Assembly: GCA_033675545.1 (NCBI GenBank)
Contig: JAWDGP010003874.1
Coordinates: 747,501-811,500, forward strand
Origin: Elysia crispata
Taxonomy: Eukaryota > Mollusca > Gastropoda > Plakobranchidae
DNA: 64,000 bases
Direction: 5' to 3'
The translations under genes were made by a program, and so were the position numbers. Shown piece after piece: positions 14,301-26,874 of this stretch (the stretch's first letter is position 1; each line of letters begins with the position of its first letter). The notes below the pieces were generated by a model. That model did no database searches, was not told the origin of the DNA, and was given only the letters and a program-made list of their open reading frames with translations.

Positions 14301-17300
14301 GAACTTGAGAAGAGCTTTAGCCAGAATGGGTGCTCCAAACTTGGTTTCAGACAACATGGATAATTGCCTCAGCTACAGCGTCATCACATATCTCAAAAAG
14401 CTGAAGAATCAGGTGCGTAAGAGAGGGGAGCAAAGACATGACTTGGGTTTGTCGGGAAGAGGGGGGAGGGGGAGGCGCTATTTAAAACTTCATGCATATC
14501 TGCAACCTTGTTAAGGGAACTAGGCAAAGAACGAGTGCATAGACGAGCAGGTTTAAATGTTTTGCTTAATAACATATACAGAGTGTAGACTCAAGAAGAG
14601 GGGGTGCCAATAGCCCAATGGCCTTTGAATTTGCACTGCCATGCAAAACCTTTTGGTCCAAGATCAGTTATCCTGGGCAAGTTTATTCATTTTGGGTTTT
14701 TGTATGTTCAGCTAAGAAAATAATTTTCCTCCATTACTGATTTGAAAGAATGACAGGATCTAAAACTATCAAAACTAGATGTTTAGGACTTAATTTTCGT
14801 AATTCTTTATAATTTAATGCAAATCAACTTTCATTGTCCATTTCCAGGCTCGTATGGAAATGGATCGATTGAATGCATCCATTGGCCAAAAACTGTCACA
14901 GCATGAAAATATACGGGTCAACACAAGGTGAGATTTATAATTTTTTGTGTGAAGGCATGCCATTAGGTACCCTAATGAGTTGGTTTTTTTTTTACCTTGA
15001 AGTAAATTTAGTTGTAGAATGAAAAACAGTAAAATACTTAATTTTTGCAGAGAGGTGGGGCGTATTTAAGAAAATACATTGTATTTTTTCATGACTGTAT
15101 AGACATCCTTAACTGGCCAAAATTGCTATCTTGAGCTTGCAGGCAGTGCTGTAGAAATTCTTCCCGTCTATACTTAGACCTCCCATTTGAATATGAATAC
15201 TATGAGACTGTTTAACCTTTGAAACATGGGTGTAAGATTGCAATTAATTATATATTATTTGAAAGGGAGGTAATATGAGAAGTTTTAGAGTTTTTAGAGA
15301 AGCATGTGAAGAAGAAAAAGCAACCTTAAGCTGGTCCATTTTGTTGCATTTCATTGGGGGAAAAAATTGTGAAAGTGTTAAGGTTCAAGGCTGCTACAGT
15401 TTACCCCTGTGCTGATTTGCCTCTTTTGTTTGTGGCGAAAATACAATACTTGCATTTTTCTGACGCATAAGTTGATTCAAGGCTACATGCTTCATTGCAA
15501 AAGTTACTTTTTCTTTGAGTTTAACCTAAATTTAATAGCTTTGACTACATAAAAATAGTTAATTTCTTGTTGAACAAACTAGAGGAAAAAATAGATGTCT
15601 ACTGTGCCTGTTGTACACCACAATTATTTTTTAAAATTTTTTTTTTAATTAGCAGTGTTTTAGTTATTGTATATTGTATTGATGAAAAGTAAATTGTTCT
15701 ATGTTTTGGAAAAAAAATTTAGTGTGGTCTGTTTATCATAGAGAGTTTATAGAGATAAAGTGGATTGTTTGGGATTTTTACGTATTTGAATATGAGCACT
15801 GAAAAAATAAATTGTGTAGCTGCAAAAATTCACAATTTTTCAAAATTTTAAAATTGCATGACTTGCTTAAAAATCAAAATGAAGTGTTGAGTTTGATGTA
15901 TAAAATCTCAAAATAGAAAATCTATCAAGAACAATATCATTGGGAAGCCTTACTGCAATTTGAAATTTTAGTTTAATGTACTTAATCACATGTTAGCATT
16001 GCAGCTGGAACTGTATATATGTGAAATTATTTTAGGAGAATAAATATACAGAAAAACTATGTACAACATCTTAAGAGTTCTGAATTGTTAGTAGCCTGCA
16101 TGCTTTGATTTTTACAGACCATAAAATTTAGTATTGTATGAGTCATAGAAAAAAGATAAGGTGAAGTTCAAGTATAGCCTTTTAGATATATTTTAAATCT
16201 GAATATCATGACTATAGATCAGAAGGTTTATATTTGCTTGAAACTACTATTTTTTACTCTTTATTATATCTCTCTTAAATCTGATTTATATTATGTGCTA
16301 AATGAGACATACTACATTTAAGATTGGAAAAAAATATTGAATGGATACTTCCTATGTTTCAGAAGCAAAACATCAATTCTGCAAAGAAAAGATTTCAACC
16401 AATTGTTGGCTAACGTTGGAGGCAATCTTGCTGGTCTAAAACAAGAATTACAGCAAGACTACAGTGGCTTTACTTTGGCAGTAGAAGATCCAGATATTAA
16501 GCCTCAGACGTACAGGTACATTGGAATATCTAAATTAAGAGACTTAAATTTATAAAGCACAGCTGCATGCCATTTGGGAGAGGTAGAACAAATTTTTGTC
16601 CATATTGTCTAGAAAATAAAAATGTTTGCTATGAAAACAAATTGTAAAGCAGCCAGGATGCATGCGGCATCAGTCAGAATTTTGGCATATTTAGTCCTGA
16701 AAAATTTTCTTTCCTTTAAGACTGTCAAAAATAGTATGTCAAGGATATTCTGGGATGTTTTATATTTTTTAAAAGGACCATCATGTACTCAATTTCTATC
16801 TTAATGGACTATGGCTCAAAACAGCTCTGAGGGACTTGCATCTGGATGTCTCACAAATGTTGTAAAATGTAGTCTCTGGATTTACCAATACAAATCTTGG
16901 ATACAACCATTAGATAAAAAAAATTCATACACCAGTTTGAAATAGATTTACTTTGAAAAAAAATTAATCCCTCTATATATGTAGTATTCCTCTCTGTGTT
17001 TTGATCTTTTTTCTTAAGACTTAAAAGTTTCCTATGCAATATGATTTTTAAAGGATTTTTTCCAGCTCTGAGTTATGCTTATTTTAGAATGTAAATAATT
17101 GAAGATACATGGTAAAAAAGTTTTAAACCAAAATAGCAATCGGGTTATATTTTTACTTGATAAATTACTATGGCTTAATATAAACCATGTTCAATACACA
17201 ATGATTTTAGCAGCCTCTAGAATTTTGGTTGCATAGTGCCTTTTTAGGAACATTTTCTAAACGCTGGTTTTGAGTTTAGAAAATTTGATATCAAATAGAT

Positions 17301-20300
17301 GAAACTGATTTTCTTTTTAGAGAACTATGATAATTTAATGTAATTTTCTCATTCCTCAGAAAATGTATGATTGTTTTGCATGGAAATGGTGATGAACAGA
17401 CTCAGTTAGTTGCTGAAACAACTTTGCTAAATTACAAAATATACAGTTAAATCATAATGACCTGTATTTAAAGTTAATATCTATTGGTTTTTTTTTGTTT
17501 GTTTTGAGGAAGGGGGAGGGGGTCCATTCATATTCTTTTGCCTTAATTTTTTTTTTCCTGTTTCCAGAAACCCCTTTGACATATCACGTAAGAGCTTATT
17601 GGATCAAATCAGCCGCATGAGAAACAACTTTCTTCGAACATCTTTAAACTCTGAATCTCTTATAGATCTTGGTTAGTAGCTAAGATTTTATGGACTGCTC
17701 CCATTTTTATTGTTTTTTCCTTCTTTGATGACTTACAATATTCATTGCTTCTTGATAAATTAATTTTAAATGTCGATCAATATTATTTTTACTCATTATT
17801 TAGGGTTAGGTTTTTATTGGTGTTTATAATAGTCCTGAGATCAGATTTGTTTTACCTAGAATTTTTGTAGTATAGATCTCTTAATGATGCAGACTCAAGC
17901 TTCATGAAAGATATTATTATGCCAACACCAGGGATTCAAGAAAAGATAAGTTTGTTTTGGGCGTCTCACAAACCAACCTTTTATCTTCCCTGTGCATTTA
18001 GTAATTCTTTTGTTTCCTCTTTGCCAATCTTTTCTTTTCCCCCAAAGATGAACGTCACCGTGTACCAATAGGCCAAATGGGCAACTATCAAGAGGTGCTT
18101 AAGCGTCAGCCACCAGCCCTGAGAGAGCTAGAGAGCACACCCACACGTTTGCACATGTTTGGTAATCCATTTAAAGTTAACAAACAGGTCAGTGCTACAG
18201 GCACACACAATGTATTTCCTTCCAGATTTTTTTATATCATATTATCTATTTCATTAAAGTCGGATTGGTAATGGTCGATTCAATTTCCATTATTTCTTAT
18301 GGTTATCTCAAACTTCGGTTTGCAATTATGAAGCAGGTTTCTATTGTCCAGAAATTTTACAGGATGGGTGTTCTAATTTTAAGGACTCCATTCATTGCAT
18401 GCTCCTGTCAAGTAAAACATGGTTCATATCTGAGATTTTTCAAATATTTTGTTCGGATGCCCTTTGGACTTTTATCATAGAATCTTTGTAAGTGAGAATG
18501 TATGGGCCTGGAGAGGGGATCTAAATTTAAATTTCTCTTTATATTGTTAAGGGAAATTTTTATCTGCTGTAAGTGAAATCTGTATGATTAATTTTCTGCT
18601 TATTTACTATACTGTCAAGAAGCTATTCAACCCTAAGCCTTTGATTATCTTTGATACTAATATGTTAATGAATCTTTGATCAATCTGATGGCTTCAACAC
18701 ATTTCATCTTCTCGCCAAAGTTCCTTGTTTTTAAGGAGATCTTTCCTACTAATACTATACAGTATATAAATGCCAGCCTTCAGTTTATTTTCCTTCTGCT
18801 TTCAGCTGACAGTTGATGAAGCAGAAGAAGCTATTGTGATTGGAACTTCTCCACGGAAACGCTCTGCCTCAGAGAGTCCCCCTAATTCCCCAAATCGAAA
18901 AAGAAAACCTGGTATGTATTTTTTCTTCACCTCAATAAAAATGCTAATGGGTGACATATTGTGCATTACTAACTGGTACTCTATTGATGTGGCTCATTTT
19001 AGGCAAGGATAATCTGCATCACTTTTTCTCATGATCATAAGAAATAAGTCTGCGGTAGTAGTCACTGTATTGAAATAGTTAAAATTCCTAACATCTCTTT
19101 GGCCTTTAGCTCCAAACCTATTTAAGATTTAAATATAATGAAGAGGGTAAATGCAAGTTAGATAATCATGTTTCTTTCATTAGAGTCACTTTTTAGATCT
19201 ATCCAGAATCAGATGAAAACCACAACTATTAATTGAGTGCTGGTACTGAATTGATGGTATTCATCCCTTTACAGGACCCCTGCCTCGAGACGTGCCTTAC
19301 CGCCGTCCCTCCACTCCATCACTTACACCTCCTTCGTCTCCAGCCCCATCATTGTCATCATCTATAGATTTAGACTCAGAATCAGGTAAATACTACTCCT
19401 TGCTGTATTACTTTCAATTTCAGGTTTTCGGTAAACTTTTAGGTCCATATAATTTGAACAATCATGTGATCCTTCTTAACTCCTGCTCTTGTGCCTAACT
19501 GAAACTTTTATCTGGAAGGTTGAACTTGCTTTGAGCACATGTAAAATTTTATTGCAAAAAAGAAAAGATGTATCTATGACCAGTGCAATATTTTTCCTTC
19601 CAGGATCAGCCTGAGTGAAAGGATAAAACAAGTGATCAATATTGTTTTTTGTTTTTTTTTCATTTATATTTTGAATCGAAACAAATGGTCATCAAAATTT
19701 TTTTTTACTTATTAGCCTGTTTCTCAATGAAATGATTGAATATTAAAGTGGATTACGCTCTTCAGAAAAATAAAATTGACTTTCTAGAAAATTATCAATT
19801 TGCTGATCCATGGAATATTTAGTTAAAGGTTTCAAAAGCTGGATCTAGGTAAATTTATAAGATTATTTATTTTCCAAGTGCAAAAAAAATTATCTAGAGT
19901 CAGAAATATAGCATCAAATCTGTCATTTACCCTTTCAGTAAGGAGTACACCTTTTCATGTAAAATTAAAACTTTTGAAGCCATGTTATACACTTCCCACT
20001 TAAGCTAGGTTGGCTGCTCTGCTCTTTGCGACTTCATCGAATTAGATCTTAAGATTAGTTAGAATTTTTCACTTTGGCAGAATTACAAGATATGAAACCT
20101 TGTATTTATCGGAACTCAGAGCTATACTGATAAATGTACTGATGAATCAAAGACAATATTATGTATATTGTCATATATACTGCTTAGATGTAAAAGGAAA
20201 AAATAAAGCTTGTCATTCAGATTTTCATTTGCTGTATAGTGACAGGTCTGTAAATTAAGAATGGATGGGCTTGACAGTTGATCTTTCTTCCAAAAAATAG

Positions 20301-21691
20301 TCCTGCAAACGAGACGGAATAAAATTTCTACTTTGCACATTCCATGGCTTGAATTTTTCAAATGAAAGAATTATAAATAGTATAAGAATCTATCCAAAGC
20401 AAATCATAATATATAAACCAAGAGACAGTAACAGTGTCATGCGTCATTGTTAAATGCAGCGTATTCAAACATGTGAGTATTTTCAGATGTGTATTTCTTG
20501 ATATCATATCCTGCTTTGATCTTGGCCACCAGCTTAGGATCGTTGCCCATATTTTCTTCTTTTTTTTTCTTTCAATGTTTGAATAACACTAATATTGGGT
20601 TCCTCCTAAATGTCCGCATCTTTCTCTTCTTTTATCTCCTTTCCTTTCCCTCTTTGTCTCCATCTTTTGTGGAATCTCCCACTCCCTCTCCCTGTTACTC
20701 CACCAGAGGACACCCCACTCCAAATCATCACAGATTCTGATGATGAAAGCTCGGCGTTGGGCAGTGATGGCGAGGAAACGAGCTCTGGAGGGACAACCTT
20801 TCATCAACATAACAAATCCAGCAGCAAGCTTACTAACAATGGCAGCAACAGAAACCACACCAAAAACAATCACATTCACCACAGTCTTTCAGATTCTGCA
20901 AAAAGTTCAGGAGAGGAAGAGAAGTTCTCCTTATCCTCATCAACGTTTGAAAGCATTGGAAAAGATCTTGACCTATTGCCCCCACTGCCCCTTCTCTCAG
21001 GCTCTGGCCTGAGTCCAAAAGATTATCAGTTATTGGTTTACAACAGGCAGCTCAAGATTTTGGTTACCAAAGAAGTGAAAAGACCAGGAAGAAGTGAGTG
21101 TTTTTTTTCAATGAAAACAAATACCAATCTTTGGCGTATTATGTTTAAAAAAAAGACTGGATTAGCCTTTTTTTTTTTTTTTTTTACCAAGTATTGATGA
21201 TTTGATCTTTTTCAGAGTCTGGAGGTAGAATTGCAGCTCATTTACTTTCAGATGCAATAAGTTGTTTCACATGGAATCATTATGCAGTTTTTCTGAAATG
21301 AGATACATTATGCAAAGTTCCTATTTTAAGACAGCCCATTTCCTTTTTATCTTTTGATATTGTGGAATGAAAGCCAATGTATTTTGAACCGATTTGTCTT
21401 TATGAATTATTTTTCCTACACTTTTATTTTAGAGAATCTTTTTTCCAATTAATCAAATTGCTACATGGATCTTTTTATTTATTTTCAGATCACAGCAAAT
21501 TGTTCGAGCAGTTGACCTCAATACGTGGCAGCCTTAAAATGCAAATTGATTTTGTTCGAGAAATTATTCACGAGGCTAAAAGGTTCAAACGGAAATTCCT
21601 TGTACAAGAGCTTGAAAAATATATTCAAAATATGTCTAATCGCAACAACTCAAAATTGAACAACTTTAACAGCAAGTCACATCTTAGTTGA
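3568..21691 (+). CDS. INTS6: INTS6 (Integrator complex subunit 6), complete, 19 coding exons
   Basis: INTS6 is a nuclear Integrator subunit that helps recruit PP2A to paused RNA polymerase II and takes part in snRNA 3' processing (family knowledge). The 19 coding exons listed separately join with compatible phases into 925 codons plus TGA; human INTS6 is about 887 residues. Visible parts are an N-terminal VWA domain (residues about 3-227) with the MIDAS motif DTSAS at D9-S13 and a later Asp at D130, and the strongly conserved blocks TKEPFRWDQR, LPFDKYELEPSPLTQYILER and NLFVMPYNYPVLLPLL. A basic NLS-like pair lies at residues 674-691, then a Ser/Pro-rich stretch, and the INTS6/SAGE1/DDX26B-type C-terminal domain lies at about 840-915. 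The ATG is supported by the match to the human start and by an in-frame TAA at 3511-3513. Splice sites are GT-AG throughout. Only the exon 6/7 junction is uncertain. Confidence 0.96.
3819..3896 (+). CDS. INTS6: INTS6 exon 2 (residues 38-63)
   Basis: It encodes SRSRDANSRWDRYMLLTFED and onward, matching the human segment RDPASRGDRYMLVTYDEPP. It is phase 0 at both ends, with donor gtaaat. Confidence 0.94.
4071..4123 (+). promoter_or_regulatory. YY1-type and ETS-type motifs in INTS6 intron 2
   Basis: GCCGCCATTTTG at 4071-4082 is an exact reverse complement of the YY1 consensus CAAAATGGCGGC. ACGGAAGT at 4116-4123 fits an ETS site. They sit about 180 bp after exon 2 in a locally GC-richer patch. 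An intronic enhancer or second promoter is possible but unproven. Confidence 0.35.
5829..6064. repeat. Degenerate tandem repeat in INTS6 intron 2
   Basis: Units containing (T)GGCTCTGGAGGA-like and TAAAATTTGCTT-like elements recur at about 5829, 5896 and 6001, with a partial unit at about 5970. Confidence 0.6.
6106..6140. repeat. (TCTA)/(TA)n microsatellite just upstream of INTS6 exon 3
   Basis: ATCTATCTATC is followed by alternating TA to 6139, about 25 bp before the exon 3 acceptor. Confidence 0.85.
6167..6316 (+). CDS. INTS6: INTS6 exon 3 (residues 64-113)
   Basis: It encodes the VWA middle, AGWKESHLTFASELKNL, followed by GLSSLGPSLKHAFDLLNLNR. The loop reads GLSSLG where human has GLTTLG, a conservative change near the metal site. 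It is phase 0 at both ends. Confidence 0.95.
6953..7042 (+). CDS. INTS6: INTS6 exon 4 (residues 114-143)
   Basis: It encodes GRSPFYNESTVIIVITDGGH and onward; D130 in ITDG is the third MIDAS position. It is phase 0 at both ends. Confidence 0.94.
7984..8170 (+). CDS. INTS6: INTS6 exon 5 (residues 144-205)
   Basis: It encodes LNLPMNSVVPGAELTKEPFR and onward through CEVTGG. The acceptor at 7982-7983 is chosen over one at 7949-7950 because it gives the family's direct IQTE-LNLPMNS join. It ends in phase 1. Confidence 0.93.
8733..8816. repeat. Imperfect inverted repeat built on TAGATC in INTS6 intron 5
   Basis: The left arm at 8733-8752 (GGCCTAGATCTAGATTTGGC) is the imperfect reverse complement of the right arm at 8789-8816, which has a short insertion. 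The spacer is about 36 bp. Confidence 0.6.
9370..9543 (+). CDS. INTS6: INTS6 exon 6 (residues 206-263), 3' end uncertain
   Basis: It encodes RSYAVYSQKMLNAAIESLVQ and then KVQCGVVINFEKFGPDPPP, the end of the VWA-proximal region. The donor is uncertain: gtcttg at 9544 fits phase 1, gtattt at 9549 fits phase 0, and both can be matched to exon 7. The open frame continues to 9653 but becomes intron-like. Confidence 0.85.
10018..10095. repeat. 39-bp tandem duplication, INTS6 intron 6
   Basis: Two adjacent 39-bp units share CTTGGGATTTA, CCAAATTAAGAATTT and GATAGC with four or five differences. Confidence 0.85.
11003..11214 (+). CDS. INTS6: INTS6 exon 7 (residues 264-334)
   Basis: A variable Asn/Asp/Lys-rich start leads into AWHSCRKLIYVPRSAQKGHC and GHWPIPEGYWPD, which match human. 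Two possible acceptors (AG at 11001-11002 or 11003-11004) pair with the two possible exon 6 donors. Donor gtaaga; phase 0 at the end. Confidence 0.88.
11288..11334. repeat. (TA)n(GA)n microsatellite, INTS6 intron 7
   Basis: About 12 TA units pass directly into about 11 GA units, 75 bp downstream of exon 7. Confidence 0.95.
11584..11736 (+). CDS. INTS6: INTS6 exon 8 (residues 335-385)
   Basis: It encodes PPRTAHPMVQFSCQ and the near-invariant block LPFDKYELEPSPLTQYILER, ending TCWQ. It is phase 0 at both ends. Confidence 0.96.
12263..12395 (+). CDS. INTS6: INTS6 exon 9 (residues 386-429)
   Basis: It encodes VFVANSSKFHELCHPFGYLK and NLFVMPYNYPVLLPLL, nearly identical to the family. It ends in phase 1 before gtctgt. 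Confidence 0.96.
12457..12598. repeat. 71-bp diverged tandem duplication, INTS6 intron 9
   Basis: T-run plus TCAAACA(T/A)GGGT(G/A)GGCA and CTAAATAT recur at an offset of 71 bp (for example 12464 and 12535). Confidence 0.75.
13863..13957 (+). CDS. INTS6: INTS6 exon 10 (residues 430-461)
   Basis: It encodes ELFKAHNLKPNQQWRQRFES and YLKTMPGYYAP, matching human DLFKVHKLKPNLKWRQAFDS. Donor gtaagt. Confidence 0.95.
14302..14412 (+). CDS. INTS6: INTS6 exon 11 (residues 462-498)
   Basis: It encodes NLRRALARMGAPNLVSDNMD and then LSYSVITYLKKLKNQ. It is phase 0 at both ends, with donor gtgcgt. Confidence 0.95.
14848..14927 (+). CDS. INTS6: INTS6 exon 12 (residues 499-524)
   Basis: It encodes ARMEMDRLNASIGQKLSQHE and onward. 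The exon is identified by frame, splice sites and position; human similarity is weaker here. It ends in phase 2. Confidence 0.85.
16363..16515 (+). CDS. INTS6: INTS6 exon 13 (residues 525-575)
   Basis: It encodes a stretch containing SILQRKDFNQLLANVGGNLA, with splice phases 2/2. It belongs to the linker between the conserved middle and the C-terminal domain. Confidence 0.88.
17568..17671 (+). CDS. INTS6: INTS6 exon 14 (residues 576-610)
   Basis: It encodes NPFDISRKSLLDQISRMRNN and FLRTSLNSESLIDL, a block conserved in INTS6. It ends in phase 1 before gttagt. Confidence 0.9.
18048..18187 (+). CDS. INTS6: INTS6 exon 15 (residues 611-657)
   Basis: It encodes HRVPIGQMGNYQEVLKRQPP and LHMFGNPFKVNKQ. 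The MGNYQE and FGNPFK motifs are typical of INTS6. It ends in phase 0. Confidence 0.92.
18806..18911 (+). CDS. INTS6: INTS6 exon 16 (residues 658-692), NLS-like
   Basis: It encodes LTVDEAEEAIVIGTSPRKR and then NRKRKP. The two basic clusters about 12 residues apart resemble a bipartite nuclear localisation signal. It ends in phase 1. Confidence 0.88.
19275..19385 (+). CDS. INTS6: INTS6 exon 17 (residues 693-729), Ser/Pro-rich
   Basis: It encodes a PSTPSLTPPSSPAPSLSSS low-complexity segment with several SP/TP sites. It is phase 1 at both ends, so skipping would keep the frame. Confidence 0.85.
20707..21093 (+). CDS. INTS6: INTS6 exon 18 (residues 730-858)
   Basis: The first part is acidic and Ser/His/Asn-rich. 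It ends in SPKDYQLLVYNRQLKILVTK and EVKRPGR, the start of the INTS6/SAGE1 C-terminal domain. It is phase 1 at both ends, with donor gtgagt. Confidence 0.9.
21489..21691 (+). CDS. INTS6: INTS6 exon 19 (residues 859-925) and stop
   Basis: It encodes the C-terminal helices FEQLTSIRGSLKMQIDFVRE and FKRKFLVQELEKYIQ, matching human LLKHVQGSLQTRLIFLQNVI. TGA is at 21689-21691. Confidence 0.94.
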
Positions 21692-23018
21692 TTATGGCTG
21701 TCTTTTACAAGGGAGAGATCAGGAAAGTAGTATAAAAATATTGACATTATTTCATGTTGAAGATTATGAGATTGAGTAAACGGAACCAATGAGATTTCTA
21801 TTATACTTAATTTAATAAAAAAAGGGAATGCGTCAGTTTTTGCACCGAACAAAAATTAATTTCATGTGCGGGTGTTTGAAGGTAGACCTATTGGATTGGT
21901 TTTTTGTTTCATTTTTTTTTTTTTGATTTTGAAGAGGATGGGGAGGATATTAATGTTAGGAAATTCATAGGTATCCATGGTATTATTAAGAAACAAAGTA
22001 TTTTTGGCTTTAAAACGATTGTCAAGTGTTATAGATTAGACAATATTAGTGTTTGGCTCTCAATGTCTTGAACTGGTAAGTTACCGTTTCTTGAGTAGTT
22101 TTGGTTGATTTTTATTTTATTGAAAGGGTTAAGAATAAAAAAATGTTTTTACATACTCGCAAATTCATCTGCAAGCTTAACCTTAAAATTTGAAAACCTT
22201 AAAAGATTATATTTTGCAGCGCAATGATAGATTATATGTACTGGACTACACAAAAATTTTGAATCATTGGGGAAAAACGATTTTACTGACCTATTTGGGT
22301 TAGACATTTTTGTTATTTGTACATGCATATGAACTTCAAAGAGCATACCTGTGATATATTTTTTACCCCTGCTATTCTCATTTTTGCCTACATGCATGAG
22401 TTGTTTTTGACTTAATTGACTTTCACTTTTTGGATGTTCCCTATCACTCTCCATTCTCTTGTTTTTACAAGATGATCTGTTTACATGTGAGATCTTCACT
22501 CGTGACTGTAATGTAATCTTTAGGGGACAGAAATCTTTCTTTTGTTGGTTTGCAATGAAATAGTAATAAATAATAATGATAACTGTTGATTGAAGGAGAC
22601 TATTGGCTTGAGTGTAGTATTCAGTTTAATTTTTTTGAGGTTTGTTTTTTTTTCCTCTAGTAAAATTGAATTCTTTCGACTTAGAGCAATGAATATTTTG
22701 TATTTTTATGTAGGTGCTAAATTATAAAGCTCCTGTTTTTGAAAGAGCAGATAAGTCATTTGTACTGGTAATTGTTATTTCAGAAAGGGGAAGAAGATAA
22801 AATTTGCCTCAGTACCGGTATAGTAACAGTTAAGTTTCTCCTCATTTCTTTTTACAGGGCCTCTTAGCTAATTGGAATTGTTTTGAAAAATCTTAAACTC
22901 GTTTTTTTTATATACCAGTAATGTACAAAAAAGTCATTTGTAATGAAAAATATGTAGGCTGAAAGTTTGTAAGCCCTCTTGGGAACTAATCTAAGAAGTG
23001 CAAGATAATATTAATAAA
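21692..23018 (+). other. INTS6: INTS6 3' flank / probable 3' UTR with poly(A) signals
   Basis: AATAAA occurs at 21814-21819, about 125 bp after the stop, and again at 23013-23018. The first would give a short 3' UTR and the second one of about 1.3 kb. No convincing coding sequence is present; a 116-codon antisense frame at 22149-22499 has no recognisable similarity. Confidence 0.4.
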
Positions 23019-24192
23019 GTGGACACCTAAGTTGATGCTGTGGAAGTCAGTTTTCACTCAATTTAATTTTGGATTTACTGTTTATTAATCCCTGCCATTT
23101 TAGATAATAAAAGAATACTGAATAATAATTTATATTATAAACTTATGCACATAACCTAAATTTTAGATAAATCAATAATTAATATGGGATGATGCTAGCA
23201 ACGTCATAGCTTTTACATGTACTTCATTTATCCCATAGTACCTGGTGCTGCACTTTCTCTCTGCCGACTTACCAATCAGTCTTAATCAGTAGAATTACTT
23301 CCAGTTCCATTTTACATCTTACACATTAATGTATCAACAAAACATCAGTTTACTCAGGATTTATAGATGGGTCTGTTTTGAAACCTTAACCCTTCAAGTT
23401 CAAGGTCAAACCATAGGCACCTCTCCTTGTCTCTATTAGTATATCGTTATACTGTATCACCAACTCTAGTATATCGTTATACTGTATCACCAACTCTAGT
23501 ATATCGTTATACTGTATCACCAACTCTAGTATATCGTTATACTGTATCACCAACTCTAGTATATCGTTATACTGTATCACCAACTCTAGTATATCGTTAT
23601 ACTGTATCACCAACTCTAGTATATCGTTATACCGTATCACCAACTCTCAGCCACTAAGCAAAGTGCCAGAACCTTTCTCTCTCCCTCCCAGCCCCATCTC
23701 TTTTGCTTCAGCTTCACTTCAGAACATAGGCATTAACTATGAATATCAGGGTATCTGCAAATAGAATCAACCAAAAACAAGACCCTAGTTATTGTTTTAT
23801 TTTCTTTTAATTCTGAAATGAAGAAACAAACACACTTTAGGATAAACAGGAATGGCTGAAAGAGAAAGGGTGTGTTTGTTATAGATGTAAGGGGCGGAGA
23901 CCTTATTCTGTATTTAGTAGATTTCAGCTGAACGTCACTATTTTGGTGCTAACAAGTAATACATGTGTACATTTTTTGCACGTTTTGTTATGAAATCTCT
24001 TTTTTGTAAATCAGCACTAAGGTTAAGTTAACATATATTTACTCCGAACATAATGGGCGTTATCGGTACTTTAAAGTTTATGGACAGACAATACTGGTTA
24101 AGATGATGGTCTACAATCAGCACCTGTTTGGTTGCTTCAGTTAGAATGATCCATTAGAAACAAGGTTGTGAGGTTGCAGAGTTTATAAAAGA
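23019..24192. other. Intergenic DNA around the minisatellite
   Basis: AT-rich sequence shows no recognisable gene outside the minisatellite. Position 23649 onward has unique sequence with C/T-rich stretches and nothing assignable. Confidence 0.5.
23437..23648. repeat. 30-bp minisatellite, seven units
   Basis: The core ATATCGTTATACTGTATCAC recurs exactly every 30 bp from 23441 to 23640; only the last unit differs (accg for actg). Each unit contains the inverted repeat AGTATA-TCGT-TATACT. Because 30 is a multiple of 3, both strands show long periodic open frames (10-residue repeats) that are not evidence of a gene. Confidence 0.97.
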
Positions 24193-24258
24193 ATGGTGGA
24201 AAGGTCTAATCACTATCATTGTCATATGGTGGAAAGGTCTAATCACTATCATTGTCAA
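24193..24258. repeat. 33-bp tandem duplication
   Basis: Two near-perfect 33-bp units begin ATGGTGGAAAGGTCTAATCA at 24193 and 24226. Confidence 0.95.

Positions 24259-26781
<2,523 letters not shown>

Positions 26782-26871
<90 letters not shown>
26782..26871. repeat. (CT)n microsatellite, about 45 units
   Basis: An uninterrupted CT dinucleotide tract. Confidence 0.97.

Positions 26872-26874
<3 letters not shown>

Noticed and set aside
22149-22499. 116-codon antisense frame downstream of INTS6
   Set aside because: Composition is that of AT-rich 3' flank DNA and no family similarity was recognised.
23386-23657. Antisense and sense frames encoding perfect 10-residue repeats
   Set aside because: They arise from the 30-bp minisatellite; the unit length is a multiple of three and both strands are open equally.
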